Below, one piece after another: positions 15,488-26,747 of a stretch of DNA of 64,000 nucleotides. The notes beneath the pieces are model-generated. The model ran no database searches. It was not told the origin of the DNA and saw nothing but the letters and a program-made list of their open reading frames with translations. How positions within the stretch are numbered: position 1 is the first letter of the stretch; each line of letters starts with the position of its first letter. Made by a program: the position numbers and the translations under genes. Source of the stretch: Melioribacter sp. (GTDB lineage: Bacteria > Bacteroidota > Ignavibacteria > Ignavibacteriales > Melioribacteraceae); contig JAHEZQ010000021.1 of the NCBI GenBank assembly GCA_023250955.1, positions 1 to 64,000 of the forward strand. The letters are read 5' to 3'.

Positions 15488-17116
15488 TTACAACTCTAAT
15501 ATTTGATGCTCGAATTTGTTGATTGCTAACTCGTTATAAATCCACTTAAAAATATCCATTCCATATTTATTCGCGAAATAGATCCAGTTCAACTCACGTT
15601 CCTGTAAGTTATTGTTAGGGTATAAAACATTTCTAACCTTACTAATCTGGCGGATCGTTGATTCATATTTCCTTTTTTCAGATTCAACAGCTTTTGTTTT
15701 TAAGTAGTTTATCGTTTCTTCAATTCTCTGTTTAGATTTCGATGTAAGATCAACTAGAGTTTTATCAATAAAAAATAATTTATCAGAAATTTGGTTTAAT
15801 GATGAATTTATTTCTTCTTGAGAATTCATAAAAAGTGTTTCAAGATTTATATCTGATGAAGCAGCTAATATTTTTTGAATTAACTCTTCTTCTTCAGAAA
15901 AAATATCTGTATAGGTAAGGCCGTTTTTCTCTACGATAACCTGAACACCTTTTTCGACAATTGTTGCTGAAGAACGCGGATAAATAAACGGTTCTTCAAT
16001 ATTATATATTTTGTAAAGCGGTGAGACTTGAGCGAAATAACTTATCTCTCCGGGGCCTCCAATATAAAAAGCTGTTGGGAAGAGATAATCCTGGCAAATA
16101 GGGCGCAATAAAACATTAGGACTAAATTTTTCCGGTGAACTTTCCAATTGTGCAAGTAATTCATCCTTAGTAAATTTTTTACGTTTACCTTTAAGTCGAT
16201 ATTCCCCGGTATCTGTCGGTTCAATTGATAGCCGCTCTTTTTCCTCAATGTAAAATAAATTAATCGGTTTTACTTTTACTTGAGCATGGTAAACTTCTTC
16301 TAGTTCCGCACTGCGCTCTACAATATCTCCTGTATGTTCTCCAAATTCAGTTATCTCTTTAGTAAAAACGGGAGTTAACAATTTCCGAACATCCGGATCA
16401 AGCGGGTTAAAAACTAGTAATCCATATTCATCAAATAACTGTATCATCAATTCACGGAATGTTTCTAGAAAAGTTTTTTCAGGTTGATAAATGGATTTAA
16501 TTAAATCTAATAATGGCGCCTTAAATTCCGTCTCACGTAAACTTCCGGTTAATTCGCTTATTACATTTTCTATATTTTGATTAAACTTCAGTCCGCCTAT
16601 CGAACCGCGATTTACTTCATCAATCTGACCATCATCGTATTTAATATTTAATATTTGGTTCTCGTTATTTAATATTGAAAAATTTCTAACTTCATCGTAA
16701 TCATGATCATCACCTTCAAGCCAAAATATTGGAACAAAATTAAATCCATCATAATTTTCTTTTAAATGGTTACAAAGTTTTATTGCAGTTATAGATTTAT
16801 AAATGGTATAAAGCGGTCCGCCCAATATACCAAGCTGTTGCCCAGTTAGTACGGCAATGGTTTTTTCAGAAGTTAGTGCTTGAATGTTTTGTTCTGTTTG
16901 TTTTGAAACTTTTTGGTTTTGATATTGAGCTTTTAGAATTTCTGATACCCTTAGACGATTTGGTCTTTCCTTTTCGCTTAGCTGCTTAAAGAATGGTAGG
17001 TACTGTTCCGTTGCTCTAAAATTTTTCCCATAGAATCTTTCTACATTATTAAACTCATCCAGATAATCAAGGAAAAGATTTTGATGAGCGGGTATATCAG
17101 AAAAATTTATAAACAT
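15488..17116 (-). CDS. bshC: Bacillithiol biosynthesis cysteine-adding enzyme BshC
   Basis: Adds cysteine to glucosaminyl-malate in the last step of bacillithiol synthesis. Recognisable signatures are LTGQQLGILGGPLYTIYKSI, PIFWLEGDDHDYDEV and IGGPGEISYFAQV. The C-terminal third is a coiled coil, as in the family. The ATG at 17116 is chosen because AAAGGAG lies a few bases before it; a TTG further upstream (17137) would put that site inside the gene. BshA and BshB are not in the window. The presence of BshC means that the host probably uses bacillithiol as a low-molecular-weight thiol. Confidence 0.93.
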   Translation of the reverse strand: MFINFSDIPAHQNLFLDYLDEFNNVERFYGKNFRATEQYLPFFKQLSEKERPNRLRVSEILKAQYQNQKVSKQTEQNIQALTSEKTIAVLTGQQLGILGGPLYTIYKSITAIKLCNHLKENYDGFNFVPIFWLEGDDHDYDEVRNFSILNNENQILNIKYDDGQIDEVNRGSIGGLKFNQNIENVISELTGSLRETEFKAPLLDLIKSIYQPEKTFLETFRELMIQLFDEYGLLVFNPLDPDVRKLLTPVFTKEITEFGEHTGDIVERSAELEEVYHAQVKVKPINLFYIEEKERLSIEPTDTGEYRLKGKRKKFTKDELLAQLESSPEKFSPNVLLRPICQDYLFPTAFYIGGPGEISYFAQVSPLYKIYNIEEPFIYPRSSATIVEKGVQVIVEKNGLTYTDIFSEEEELIQKILAASSDINLETLFMNSQEEINSSLNQISDKLFFIDKTLVDLTSKSKQRIEETINYLKTKAVESEKRKYESTIRQISKVRNVLYPNNNLQERELNWIYFANKYGMDIFKWIYNELAINKFEHQILEL

Positions 17117-17329
17117 TACTTCTCCTTTAAAAAACAAAGACTTGATGATTTACTAAAAACAGATTTCTCTTATCAATTTACATGAGTCTGTTCAATTACA
17201 ATATGAATTTATAAATATTTTCATTCATTTTTTAGTTTGATGACATAATAATTAGGAATAATTGGTGATTTTATGTCTTCTCTATTCATTATTCCGGTTG
17301 ATTTATGGTATTCTAAAATATTATTATTC

Positions 17330-19279
17330 TTATAAATTCGTAGTTAAATTATTTTCGATTTTTTCTATTTGATGACTAAGTTCTGTCCAAAGATTGTATT
17401 CAGGTTCCAAGAGTAATTTAATGCTTTGATATTCATAATTTCTTTCTTTGGCGAGTTGGGGATTGCTAAAAATATTCTTGTCGGCTAGTTCATCCTCGAG
17501 TCTTTTCTTCTCTATTTCTAATTTACTAATCTTTTTCTCACATTCGGTTAGTTTTGCTTTCAGATCTTTTGTTAATGAAAATTTCTGTTGACGTAATTCT
17601 GCTTCGGCCCTCTTTTGATCTTTGCGGTTTGTTTTTTGCCCGGTATTTAATATCTCAGCACTTTCAGAATCAGCTATTTCTTTTCTCTTTTGAAGATAAT
17701 ATTCAATACCGCCGACGAATAATTTTACATGTCTATTTCTAATTTCAAGAACTTTAGTGGTAATAGGTTTTAGGAAATCTATATCATGAGATACAATTAT
17801 TAATGTGCCGCTAAAATCAATTAATGCGCGCTGCAAAATTCCTTTCGATGAAAAATCAAGATGGTTGGTAGGTTCATCAAGAATAATCAGATTACTTTTA
17901 GTTAATAATAAATTTGCAAGTGCTACTCGGCTCTTTTCTCCTCCGGAAAGAACTTTAATTTTCTTGAATACATCATCGCCGGAAAAAAGGAAAGACCCGA
18001 GTATAGTTCGTATTTGACCGATACTTAATTTATCGTTCGTTTCTTCAAGTGTATCAATGAGATCATATTCCGGATTAAGAGCATCAGCAACTTCTTGCTC
18101 ATAATATGAAACTAAAGTATTGTGTCCGTAAGTCAATTCACCGCTGCTAGGTTTTAATTTACTACCGATAATCTTTGCAAGAGTAGTTTTACCTGCGCCA
18201 TTCGGTCCAACAATTGCAATCTTATCACCGCGTTCAATTTGAAGATTTACACCTTGCAATACTTGAAGATTTCCGTAAGACAGAGAAACGTTATTGATCT
18301 CAACAGGTAGAACACCGCTTCTTGGCGGCTCCGGAAATTTTATGTCAATTCGTTTTTCTTCTTCAGAAATTGAAATCGAATCTAATTTTTCTAACTGCTT
18401 AATTCTGCTTTGAACTTGTTTTGCTTTAGTGGATTTGTATCTGAATCGTTCAATAAATTTTTCTACATCTTTTATTTTCTTCTCTTGAGTTTTCTGCAGT
18501 GCACGTAATTGAATATCCCGTTCATCTTTAAATTTTAAATAAGCTCCGTAATTACCCGGGAAAAAATTAATCTGCTTATCAAATACTTCAAGAGTTTTGT
18601 TCGTAACTGAATTAACAAAATGCCTATCATGTGATACAATGATTAATGCACCTTTGAATTCTTGCAGAAAATCTTCAAGCCATGTAAGTGTATCAATATC
18701 TAAATGGTTTGTCGGTTCATCAAGGAGGATCAAATCATTTTCAGCAAGAAGTATTTGCGCGAGTTGAATCCGCATTTGCCAGCCACCGGAAAATTCATCT
18801 GTCTTCCGTGGGAAATCTTTTTTATCAAAACCGAGTCCTTCAAGAACTTTTTCAATTTTAGAATCAGCTAAATAAAAATCAATCTCTTCTTTTTTATGAT
18901 GAATCTCACCCAATTCCTCTAATAATTCTTCTCTATCTTCATCTAAAAGATCAGGCTGATTTAACCCGTCAATAATTTCTATTTCCCGTTCCTCAAGAAC
19001 TTTAATATTGGGGATAGCAGATTTTACTTCTTCAAAAAGTGTAAACCCTTTAAATGCAATTAGATCCTGAGGCAGATAACCAATTGTAATCCCTTTCTGT
19101 TTTGAGATTGAACCGGATTCAGGTATTTCTATGCTGTTAAGAAGTTTTAAGAAAGTTGATTTGCCTGTTCCGTTGGAACCGACAAGTGCAATCTTATCAT
19201 GCTTTGCGATTTTGAGGTTTACATTCTCAAAAAGATTTTCACCAGTGAATTGAATGGAGAGATTTTTTATATCAATCAT
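17330..19279 (-). CDS. ABC-F family ATPase (ribosome-associated)
   Basis: Two ABC domains in one chain with no membrane segments. Walker A motifs are GSNGTGKST and GPNGAGKTT, signature motifs are FSGGWQM and LSGGEKSR, and Walker B motifs are LILLDEPTNHLD and LIILDEPTNHLD. A basic interdomain linker (about 240-300, RFRYKSTKAKQVQSR) is present. The C-terminal extension (about 540-649) is a coiled coil. The layout matches Uup/YdiF-type ABC-F proteins that act on the ribosome rather than as transporters. The precise subfamily is not assigned. Confidence 0.93.
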   Translation of the reverse strand: MIDIKNLSIQFTGENLFENVNLKIAKHDKIALVGSNGTGKSTFLKLLNSIEIPESGSISKQKGITIGYLPQDLIAFKGFTLFEEVKSAIPNIKVLEEREIEIIDGLNQPDLLDEDREELLEELGEIHHKKEEIDFYLADSKIEKVLEGLGFDKKDFPRKTDEFSGGWQMRIQLAQILLAENDLILLDEPTNHLDIDTLTWLEDFLQEFKGALIIVSHDRHFVNSVTNKTLEVFDKQINFFPGNYGAYLKFKDERDIQLRALQKTQEKKIKDVEKFIERFRYKSTKAKQVQSRIKQLEKLDSISISEEEKRIDIKFPEPPRSGVLPVEINNVSLSYGNLQVLQGVNLQIERGDKIAIVGPNGAGKTTLAKIIGSKLKPSSGELTYGHNTLVSYYEQEVADALNPEYDLIDTLEETNDKLSIGQIRTILGSFLFSGDDVFKKIKVLSGGEKSRVALANLLLTKSNLIILDEPTNHLDFSSKGILQRALIDFSGTLIIVSHDIDFLKPITTKVLEIRNRHVKLFVGGIEYYLQKRKEIADSESAEILNTGQKTNRKDQKRAEAELRQQKFSLTKDLKAKLTECEKKISKLEIEKKRLEDELADKNIFSNPQLAKERNYEYQSIKLLLEPEYNLWTELSHQIEKIENNLTTNL

Positions 19280-19319
19280 TTTTATCCAGCATCAAGATTC
19301 AAGAAGAAATTTTGGAAAT

Positions 19320-21527
19320 TTAATTTCTGATAACTGCCACTTTAGAAGTTTTTACATTATTGGCTTCTTCATCGTAAGCAACAATTATATAAATGCCGGT
19401 AGGGACGGTATTTCCGTTTAAATCTTTTCCGTCCCAAAATGCGATTTTGCCGCCGGGTGTTTTGATTTCTCTAATTAAATTACCACTGATATTTAAAATT
19501 TTAATACTACTGTTTCTGATCAACCCGTCTATTGTTAAAGATATAGCATTATTATCACCAGGTATAAACGGATTTGGATAAACCAACAGCTGATCAAAAC
19601 TTGGTAACGGTTGTATGGATGATGTTTGTAATGCAGCTAAACCATTATCAGTCCCGATATAAACAATCCCGTTCTTCGCATCAAATGTAATACTCTTAAT
19701 GTCATCATTCGGTAAAGGGCTGTTTTTAGAATTATATTGATTCATTACTTGAATACCGTCAGAGGATAAAACAAAAACACCTTGTTTGGTTCCAAACCAT
19801 TTATTGTCTAACGGATCAACTGCAATGCAAGTTACTGTCTGGTTTCGAAGAGCTAAACCTAAATTGCTCGTAACTTTTGGTTTTGAAGGATCGGTAATAA
19901 CATTAACCCCAACATTTGTCCCGATCCACAAATAGCCTTTACGGTCAACAGCAAGAGATGAAACAAGATTACTGAGTAACCCATCTATATAACCTTGTGT
20001 ATCATCACTAAGATTAGTAAAAGTTTTGTTCTCATTAAAATAGTAAAGTCCCATACTACCGCTGCTGGTCACAAACCATTTAGTATCATTTTGATCTATA
20101 ACCATTTTATCGGTAGCATCAGAACCAATGAAAGGACTGGAAAAGGAGAAACTATACCATTGTTTTTGTTTTGTATAGACACTCAATGGTTTTCTCGTAG
20201 CGGCTTCGTCAACAAGAACCCACATATTTCCTTTTGAATCAGTTTTTACATCAGAGATAGGAACAAAGTTTGTATCTCTCACAAAACCCGAAATTGAGCT
20301 ATTATTTCTTGAATAAAATTCAAAATTATTATTCTTAAAAACTGTAACGCCCTTTCCCCAATTTGATAAGTAAACTGCTGTATCTGGACCGGCATAAACA
20401 TTATAATAAGCGTTAGATAATATTTGGGGATAATTAGCATTATTAAAAACTGTCCATTGATTTCCATCAAATTTTAAAAAACCAGAACCGCCGTTATCTT
20501 TGCCGGTCGCAACCCATAGATTTCCAATTGGATCTACCGAGAGATTTACAAATGAATTTATTTGCGGGCCGTTCGGATAACGAATTTTTGATTTATTGTT
20601 ATTGAATTGAATCAATCCACTATTAGTTGAAATAAAAATCCCCTGGCTTGTTGAACCGGTTATTGAGTTAAAAGATACGCCATTATTCTGGTATACAACC
20701 GATGATTGACCGTTAACATATTGAATCAATTGACTGCTGGAAATTAGATAGAGAGTATTTCCAATAACAATCATATCATTTATTGTGGAACCTTGAAGAG
20801 CATATTGTTGCCATGTTCTATTTACGAAACTATATATTCCGTTTGATGTCCCTAATAAAATTTGGCCGTTGAATTGTACAAGTCTGCTTACTGATTGAGC
20901 AGGTAAGCTTAATCCAAATTGATATGTATCCCAAGATTCCGGAGCAGATAAATTTTGCGCTCCTACTTTTTGAACAGCAACACCGCTTTCGGTACAAGCA
21001 AAAATAAGATTCGATTTATAAGAACTTAATATTTTAGATTCTGCCGGAAAATTGCCGAGTTTTAAAAATGAATCATAAATGGAAAGTGTTTTTGTATTTA
21101 TAAGTAAAAGTCCAAAATCCACGGAAACAAAAATTGTGTCGCCTTTTACAAATAAATTGTGAATCTGTTTTTGGTTCTTGTCGGAATTAAATATATCAAT
21201 TATTCTACTAATTGAATTATCACTCGGATCAAAAATATTTAAATATCCTTCTTGCGATCCAAACCAAATTTTGTTTTGATTATCAACAGCTACTGAAGTT
21301 AGCGCCTGACTGTTGAAACCATCTGCTTTAGTCATAACTGAATAGGTACTATCCGAGGTGTTGAACTCAAAAGCGCCTCCGCTTGTTGCAGCCCAGATAT
21401 TAGTGGATGAAAATGCAGAAGCCGAAACATTTTTCATATCGGAATAGATTTTCCATGTACCTATTGTTTGTGCACTTATTGAACAGGTAAATGAAATAAT
21501 TATCAAATAAATTCTGATAGTTCTCAT
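19320..21527 (-). CDS. Secreted two-component-regulator-type propeller protein with T9SS type A sorting domain
   Basis: A signal peptide (residues 1-20, ending SAQ) precedes a long series of beta-propeller repeats with the recurring pattern NKIWFGSQEG, GNLWVATG and GYLWIGTNVGV, as in the sensor blades of hybrid histidine kinases. No kinase domain follows. The last 80 residues hold a type IX sorting domain: LLVYPNPFIPGDN, then IKILNISGNLIREI, then WDGKDLNGNTVPTGIYI. The protein should therefore be exported by type IX secretion to the cell surface. The ligand is unknown. Confidence 0.9.
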   Translation of the reverse strand: MRTIRIYLIIISFTCSISAQTIGTWKIYSDMKNVSASAFSSTNIWAATSGGAFEFNTSDSTYSVMTKADGFNSQALTSVAVDNQNKIWFGSQEGYLNIFDPSDNSISRIIDIFNSDKNQKQIHNLFVKGDTIFVSVDFGLLLINTKTLSIYDSFLKLGNFPAESKILSSYKSNLIFACTESGVAVQKVGAQNLSAPESWDTYQFGLSLPAQSVSRLVQFNGQILLGTSNGIYSFVNRTWQQYALQGSTINDMIVIGNTLYLISSSQLIQYVNGQSSVVYQNNGVSFNSITGSTSQGIFISTNSGLIQFNNNKSKIRYPNGPQINSFVNLSVDPIGNLWVATGKDNGGSGFLKFDGNQWTVFNNANYPQILSNAYYNVYAGPDTAVYLSNWGKGVTVFKNNNFEFYSRNNSSISGFVRDTNFVPISDVKTDSKGNMWVLVDEAATRKPLSVYTKQKQWYSFSFSSPFIGSDATDKMVIDQNDTKWFVTSSGSMGLYYFNENKTFTNLSDDTQGYIDGLLSNLVSSLAVDRKGYLWIGTNVGVNVITDPSKPKVTSNLGLALRNQTVTCIAVDPLDNKWFGTKQGVFVLSSDGIQVMNQYNSKNSPLPNDDIKSITFDAKNGIVYIGTDNGLAALQTSSIQPLPSFDQLLVYPNPFIPGDNNAISLTIDGLIRNSSIKILNISGNLIREIKTPGGKIAFWDGKDLNGNTVPTGIYIIVAYDEEANNVKTSKVAVIRN

Positions 21528-21643
21528 TAATTTCCCTTATGATTTAGGTTAATGATGTAAAAGGCGCAAAACAAATTTAGTGTTTTCAGAATGAACAAAA
21601 AGTAGAAAATTAAATCATGCAGGCTCTTATTTGATGAATATAT

Positions 21644-22474
21644 TTATGCACTATTTTTACGAAGCATTTTTCTCATTGCATCCAGTTGATTGTGGCCAAT
21701 GAAGAACTTACCTAAGTTTTCATCATCAGCTTTCTTGCCCCCATGAAAATCTGAACCACCTGATTCAAGCAGACAATATTGATTCACGATACCACGGTAA
21801 AATTGTACCTGGTTTTCACTATGACTAGGGTGAATACATTCAATGCCATCCACCCCGGCTTTAATTAAACTTAGCAATAAATTTTCTTTCATATACCCAG
21901 GGTGTGCTATGAATGAAAGTCCGCCCGCATCGCTAATAAGTTTTAAAGCGCTCTGAGGTGAAACATGAATCTTTCGCTCATATGCAGGTCCATAATCTCC
22001 AATATATTTTTCAAATGCTTGCTGGTAATTCTGAATTATTCCAAGATCAACCAATGTGTATGCGATGTGGGGTCTTCCAACAGCAGAATTTTTTGCACGG
22101 TCTAAAACGTCATCAAGTTTAATTGATAAACCAAGGTTTCTTAACTTCTGAATAATTCTTTTTGCGCGGTGAATCCGTTCATCACGGAAAAAACTGAGAT
22201 ACTTTTGTAATTCTTCATGATCAATATCAATAAAGTATGCAAGAAGATGTATTTCCTTATCATCAAGGTCTGTACTAATTTCTAATCCAGTTACGACATC
22301 AATTCCTAATTCCTTAGCATAAGCTGTAGCTTCTTTAATTCCATTAACACTATCATGGTCGGTTATACTTATAATATCAAGACCGCGCTCATATGCTTTT
22401 TGAATAAGTTCAATTGGCGAAAGGGCACCATCGGAAAGATTTGTATGAGTATGCAGATCAATCTTAGCAGGCAT
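21644..22474 (-). CDS. PHP-domain phosphoesterase
   Basis: A metal-dependent hydrolase of the PHP family, in the group that includes 3',5'-nucleoside bisphosphate phosphatase/RNase AM (YciV). Metal-binding motifs are DLHTHTNLSDG, ITDHDSV, GLEISTD with the Glu, FIAHPGYM and the late GGSDFHGG. The ATG at 22474 fits the conserved N-terminus (PAKIDLHTHT) and begins one base after the stop of the Crp-type regulator; the in-frame extension upstream would overlap that gene. The two are likely co-transcribed. Confidence 0.9.
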   Translation of the reverse strand: MPAKIDLHTHTNLSDGALSPIELIQKAYERGLDIISITDHDSVNGIKEATAYAKELGIDVVTGLEISTDLDDKEIHLLAYFIDIDHEELQKYLSFFRDERIHRAKRIIQKLRNLGLSIKLDDVLDRAKNSAVGRPHIAYTLVDLGIIQNYQQAFEKYIGDYGPAYERKIHVSPQSALKLISDAGGLSFIAHPGYMKENLLLSLIKAGVDGIECIHPSHSENQVQFYRGIVNQYCLLESGGSDFHGGKKADDENLGKFFIGHNQLDAMRKMLRKNSA

Positions 22475-22475
22475 G

Positions 22476-23156
22476 TTAAATAAACTTTTCCTTAAATTTT
22501 TCGTAATCAAGAATGGATAGTTTTGAACCGTCCAACTCTATTAATCCTTTTTTCGCAAAAGTATGTAGTGTTCTTGATATTGTTTCCCTTGATGTACCGG
22601 CCATATTTGCTAGATCCTGCTGAAGAGGAAGTTTTTCAATCTCGACTTTTCCATGTTTTATTTTACCAATATCGTCAGCTAATTGTAAAACTACTGTCGC
22701 TACTTTCCCTTCCGCATCTTTAAGTGATAGAGCTTTTATTTTTGCATCAGCAGAACGGAGACGTTTTGTTAGTTCTTGCAGTAATGAAATTGAAATCTCA
22801 GGATATTCACGGAGTAGATTTAAAAAATCATTCCGTTGAATCAAAAATAATTCAGACTCTTCAATTGCAGTTACTGTTGCTGAACGGGTTAATCCATCAA
22901 GAATTGCCATTTCACCAAAGAAGTCACTTTCGGAAAGGATGGTAAGAATTACTTCGCGTCCATCAGTGCTTGAGCGGGCCACTTTAACTTTTCCGTTTAT
23001 TATTACGAAAAGTGCTGTACCAGCTTCTTCTTCCATAAGAACTACATCATTCTTTTTATACATTTTTCTTGTTCCAATATTCTCGATCATTTTTAGAGTT
23101 TCAATAGGCAAATCGGAAAAAATTGGTACATATGATAAAAATTCAGATGAAGACAT
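22476..23156 (-). CDS. Crp/Fnr-family transcriptional regulator
   Basis: An N-terminal cyclic-nucleotide-binding jelly roll (residues about 15-130) carries FFGEMAILDGLTRSATVTA, which matches the cNMP-binding signature with its Gly-Glu and Arg. A C-terminal winged helix follows, with LPLQQDLANMAGTSRETISRTL as the recognition helix-turn-helix. No Fnr-type Fe-S cysteine cluster is seen, so oxygen sensing through iron-sulfur is not supported. The gene is divergent from gap. The shared 200-base intergenic region is a plausible control site, but no clear Crp palindrome is visible there. Confidence 0.92.
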   Translation of the reverse strand: MSSSEFLSYVPIFSDLPIETLKMIENIGTRKMYKKNDVVLMEEEAGTALFVIINGKVKVARSSTDGREVILTILSESDFFGEMAILDGLTRSATVTAIEESELFLIQRNDFLNLLREYPEISISLLQELTKRLRSADAKIKALSLKDAEGKVATVVLQLADDIGKIKHGKVEIEKLPLQQDLANMAGTSRETISRTLHTFAKKGLIELDGSKLSILDYEKFKEKFI

Positions 23157-23282
23157 TTAACACCTCGGTTGGTGATTAGCTCTATCTTTTATAGATAAAT
23201 TTTACACTTACACACACAAGATAATTTTTTCAGATCAAATCAACAATCATTAATGAAAAGATAATTTCTAATCCCGGTCAAA

Positions 23283-23313
23283 TTGAATCTTCTTTTTTGA
23301 ATGTATATATTTG
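23283..23313 (+). promoter_or_regulatory. Bacteroidota-type promoter of gap
   Basis: TTG at 23283-23285 and TATATTTG at 23306-23313, 20 bases apart, match the phylum's housekeeping sigma pattern TTG / TAnnTTTG. The site lies 40 bases ahead of the gap start, which has a GGAAGGAG ribosome-binding site. Confidence 0.55.
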
Positions 23314-23323
23314 TGCCCGATAA

Positions 23324-24412
<1,089 letters not shown>

Positions 24413-24434
24413 TTTTACAAAATATTCTTAGCCA

Positions 24435-24470
24435 AGACGCAGACCAAAGTTTTGGCTGCGTCTTTTTTTT
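24435..24470 (+). terminator. Rho-independent terminator after gap
   Basis: The stem AGACGCAG / CTGCGTCT is extended by CCAAA / TTTGG with a one-base bulge, and runs into eight T residues. It ends gap transcription 22 bases after the stop codon; pgk must then have its own start or rely on read-through. Confidence 0.88.
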
Positions 24471-24499
24471 AGTTTTTGATTTTGCACGGAGGAATTAAA

Positions 24500-25699
24500 A
24501 TGAAAAAATTAAGTATTGACAAAGTAAGCTTAAAAGGTAAACGTGTTCTTGTTCGCGTTGATTTTAATGTTCCGCTTGATGAAAATCTTCAGATCACAGA
24601 TGATATTAGAATTACATCCGCACTACCGACAATTAAAAAAATAATTTCTGATGGCGGACGATGTATTTTGATGAGTCACCTTGGAAGACCGAAAGGCGGA
24701 CCAAATCCGAAATACAGTTTAAAACCAGTAGCTGTTCGTCTCGGTCAATTGATGGATAAAGATGTAAAGTTTGCACCCGATTGTATAGGTGAACAAGTCA
24801 AAGCAATAGTAAACTCGTTAGTTAATGGTGATGTCCTTCTCCTGGAAAATTTACGTTTCCATCCAGAAGAAGAAAAGAACGATCCAGCATTTGCTAAGCA
24901 ACTTTCAGAACTTGGCGATGTTTATATTAATGATGCTTTCGGGAGTGCACACAGAGCACATGCATCAACAGAAGGCGTAACAAAATTTATCAAAGTATGT
25001 GCTGCTGGCTATTTGATGCAGAAGGAACTTGATTATTTAGGTGAGGCAATTTCAAATCCGGTTCGTCCATTCACAGCAATTCTTGGCGGTTCGAAAATAT
25101 CCGGAAAGATTGATGTAATTGAAAATCTTTTACCAAAAGTTGATAATCTTTTAATCGGTGGGGGAATGGCATACACATTTTACAAAGCGATGGGATATGA
25201 AATTGGGACATCTTTACTTGAAGCCGAAAAAGTAGAACTCGCAAAAGAAATGTTAGTAAAATTTAAAACATCTAAAGCGAAAGTTATTTTACCGAAAGAT
25301 AATGTAGTTGCATCTGAGTTTAAGAATGAATCACCATCATCTATTGTTGATGCAGATAAAATTCCTGCTGATAAAATGGGTTTGGATATAGGACCCAAAA
25401 CGATTGAAGAATTCAAGGATGTAATTCTTAAAAGTAAAACAGTAATCTGGAACGGACCGATGGGAGTTTTTGAGTTTGACAATTTTGCAAAAGGAACAGA
25501 TACAATTGCCGCAGCTTTAGCAGAAACAACTACACAGGGAGCTGTTACAGTTATTGGCGGAGGCGATTCTGCTTCTGCAATTAAAAAAGCAGGATTGGAT
25601 GATAAAGTTTCCCATGTTTCAACGGGAGGCGGTGCTTCATTAGAATTTTTAGAAGGGAAAGTTTTACCTGGTGTTGAAGCTTTGAACGATGATAAATAA
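24500..25699 (+). CDS. pgk: Phosphoglycerate kinase
   Basis: Transfers phosphate from 1,3-bisphosphoglycerate to ADP. The N-terminal RVDFNVPL signature, the [10 protein letters not shown] substrate loop, [18 protein letters not shown] and the C-terminal GGGDSASA and [13 protein letters not shown] motifs are all present. The ATG at 24500 follows GGAGG at good spacing; an ATT-adjacent upstream start (24476) would add eight residues with no conserved role. The length is about 399 residues. A long open frame on the opposite strand inside this gene is a shadow. Confidence 0.97.
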   Translation: MKKLSIDKVSLKGKRVLVRVDFNVPLDENLQITDDIRITSALPTIKKIISDGGRCILMSHLGRPKGGPNPKYSLKPVAVRLGQLMDKDVKFAPDCIGEQVKAIVNSLVNGDVLLLENLRFHPEEEKNDPAFAKQLSELGDVYINDAFGSAHRAHASTEGVTKFIKVCAAGYLMQKELDYLGEAISNPVRPFTAILGGSKISGKIDVIENLLPKVDNLLIGGGMAYTFYKAMGYEIGTSLLEAEKVELAKEMLVKFKTSKAKVILPKDNVVASEFKNESPSSIVDADKIPADKMGLDIGPKTIEEFKDVILKSKTVIWNGPMGVFEFDNFAKGTDTIAAALAETTTQGAVTVIGGGDSASAIKKAGLDDKVSHVSTGGGASLEFLEGKVLPGVEALNDDK

Positions 25700-25707
25700 T
25701 TTAAGAG

Positions 25708-25741
25708 TAAGAGCAAGAGAATTGTGATTTTTTTGCTCTTA
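25708..25741. terminator. Possible hairpin after pgk
   Basis: TAAGAGCAA (25708-25716) pairs with TTGCTCTTA (25733-25741) around an A/T-rich loop that contains a T run. It lacks a clean T tail after the stem, so it may be a weak terminator or a decayed repeat; the left arm resembles the AAGAGCAAGA text at 9863-9892. Confidence 0.35.
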
Positions 25742-25814
25742 ATCTTTAATAACAACATCATTTCATTTCAAAAATAAAACGATTAACTTCACAATACATA
25801 GATTGGAAATATAA

Positions 25815-26747
25815 ATGGGATTAGATTCAAGAGATTATTATAAACCATCGGGATTTGGCGGATTTAGTTTTTTTCCTCCAGTACTAAAAAAATTACTATT
25901 TGCTAATGGGATAGTATTTTTTATTCAGCTCATATCGCAAATGATTGTTTATGGTTATTCTTCAGAAGGTTATTCAGTTAGCTATGAATATGTTTTAACA
26001 AAATATTTTGCACTTAATCCAGTTTTTGGTGATCACACTAATTTTTATGTCTGGCAATTATTGACATATCAATTCATGCATGCAAATTTTACTCATATTC
26101 TATTTAATATGTTCATGTTATGGATGTTCGGAATGGAAATTGAAAATATAATGGGTTCTAAAAAATTCTTGATCTTTTATCTTTCATGCGGGATCGGAGC
26201 CGGATTACTTCAGCTATTCTTGTCACAGTTTTTCGAAGGCGGAATGGGCCCTACAATTGGTGCATCCGGTGCAGTTTTCGGTGTGATGATTGCATTCGCA
26301 ATGTACTTTCCAGATCGCTATGTTTTTATCTACTTCCTAATCCCGGTAAAGGCAAAATATTTAATTGCATTCCTCGTAATACTCGAGTTTATGTCAGTCG
26401 GAGAGCAGAGTTTCGTTGCCCATCTAGCTCATATTGGTGGTGCAATTACTGCACTCTTTTTTATACTTTATGATAGAAGAAATCGCATAAGTGCTGGAAA
26501 TATTTATGGTTCATTTAAAAGATCAACGGAAAAATTCTCAAATTCTTCATTCGGAAACCGGTTTAAGCAACGCAGTGCCAAAGATATTGAAGATGCAAAG
26601 TTCTATGACATCAATGAATCTAAAAAAGAAGATGTTGTAACTGAAGCAGAGATTGATGCAATTCTTGATAAGATTAGCAAAAGCGGATATCAAAATTTAA
26701 CGGATCGTGAAAAGAAAATTTTATTTGAAGCCAGCAAGAAAAAATAA
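25815..26747 (+). CDS. Rhomboid-family intramembrane serine protease
   Basis: Six or so hydrophobic segments lie within the first 215 residues. Key motifs are QFMHANFTHILFNMFMLWMFG with the conserved His-Asn pattern, the nucleophile Ser in GASGAVFG, and the catalytic His in AHLAHIGG. The catalytic Ser-His dyad is complete. The soluble C-terminal tail (about 230-310) is charged and ends with TDREKKILFEASKKK, which resembles the C-terminal tail of many Bacteroidota rhomboids. The downstream lipoprotein gene overlaps its end by 41 bases. Confidence 0.92.
   Translation: MGLDSRDYYKPSGFGGFSFFPPVLKKLLFANGIVFFIQLISQMIVYGYSSEGYSVSYEYVLTKYFALNPVFGDHTNFYVWQLLTYQFMHANFTHILFNMFMLWMFGMEIENIMGSKKFLIFYLSCGIGAGLLQLFLSQFFEGGMGPTIGASGAVFGVMIAFAMYFPDRYVFIYFLIPVKAKYLIAFLVILEFMSVGEQSFVAHLAHIGGAITALFFILYDRRNRISAGNIYGSFKRSTEKFSNSSFGNRFKQRSAKDIEDAKFYDINESKKEDVVTEAEIDAILDKISKSGYQNLTDREKKILFEASKKK

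Noticed and set aside
25180-25761. 193-codon open frame on the minus strand inside pgk
   Set aside because: It lies opposite a fully conserved pgk and its translation is low-complexity (Ser/Pro/Thr-rich), typical of a shadow frame.
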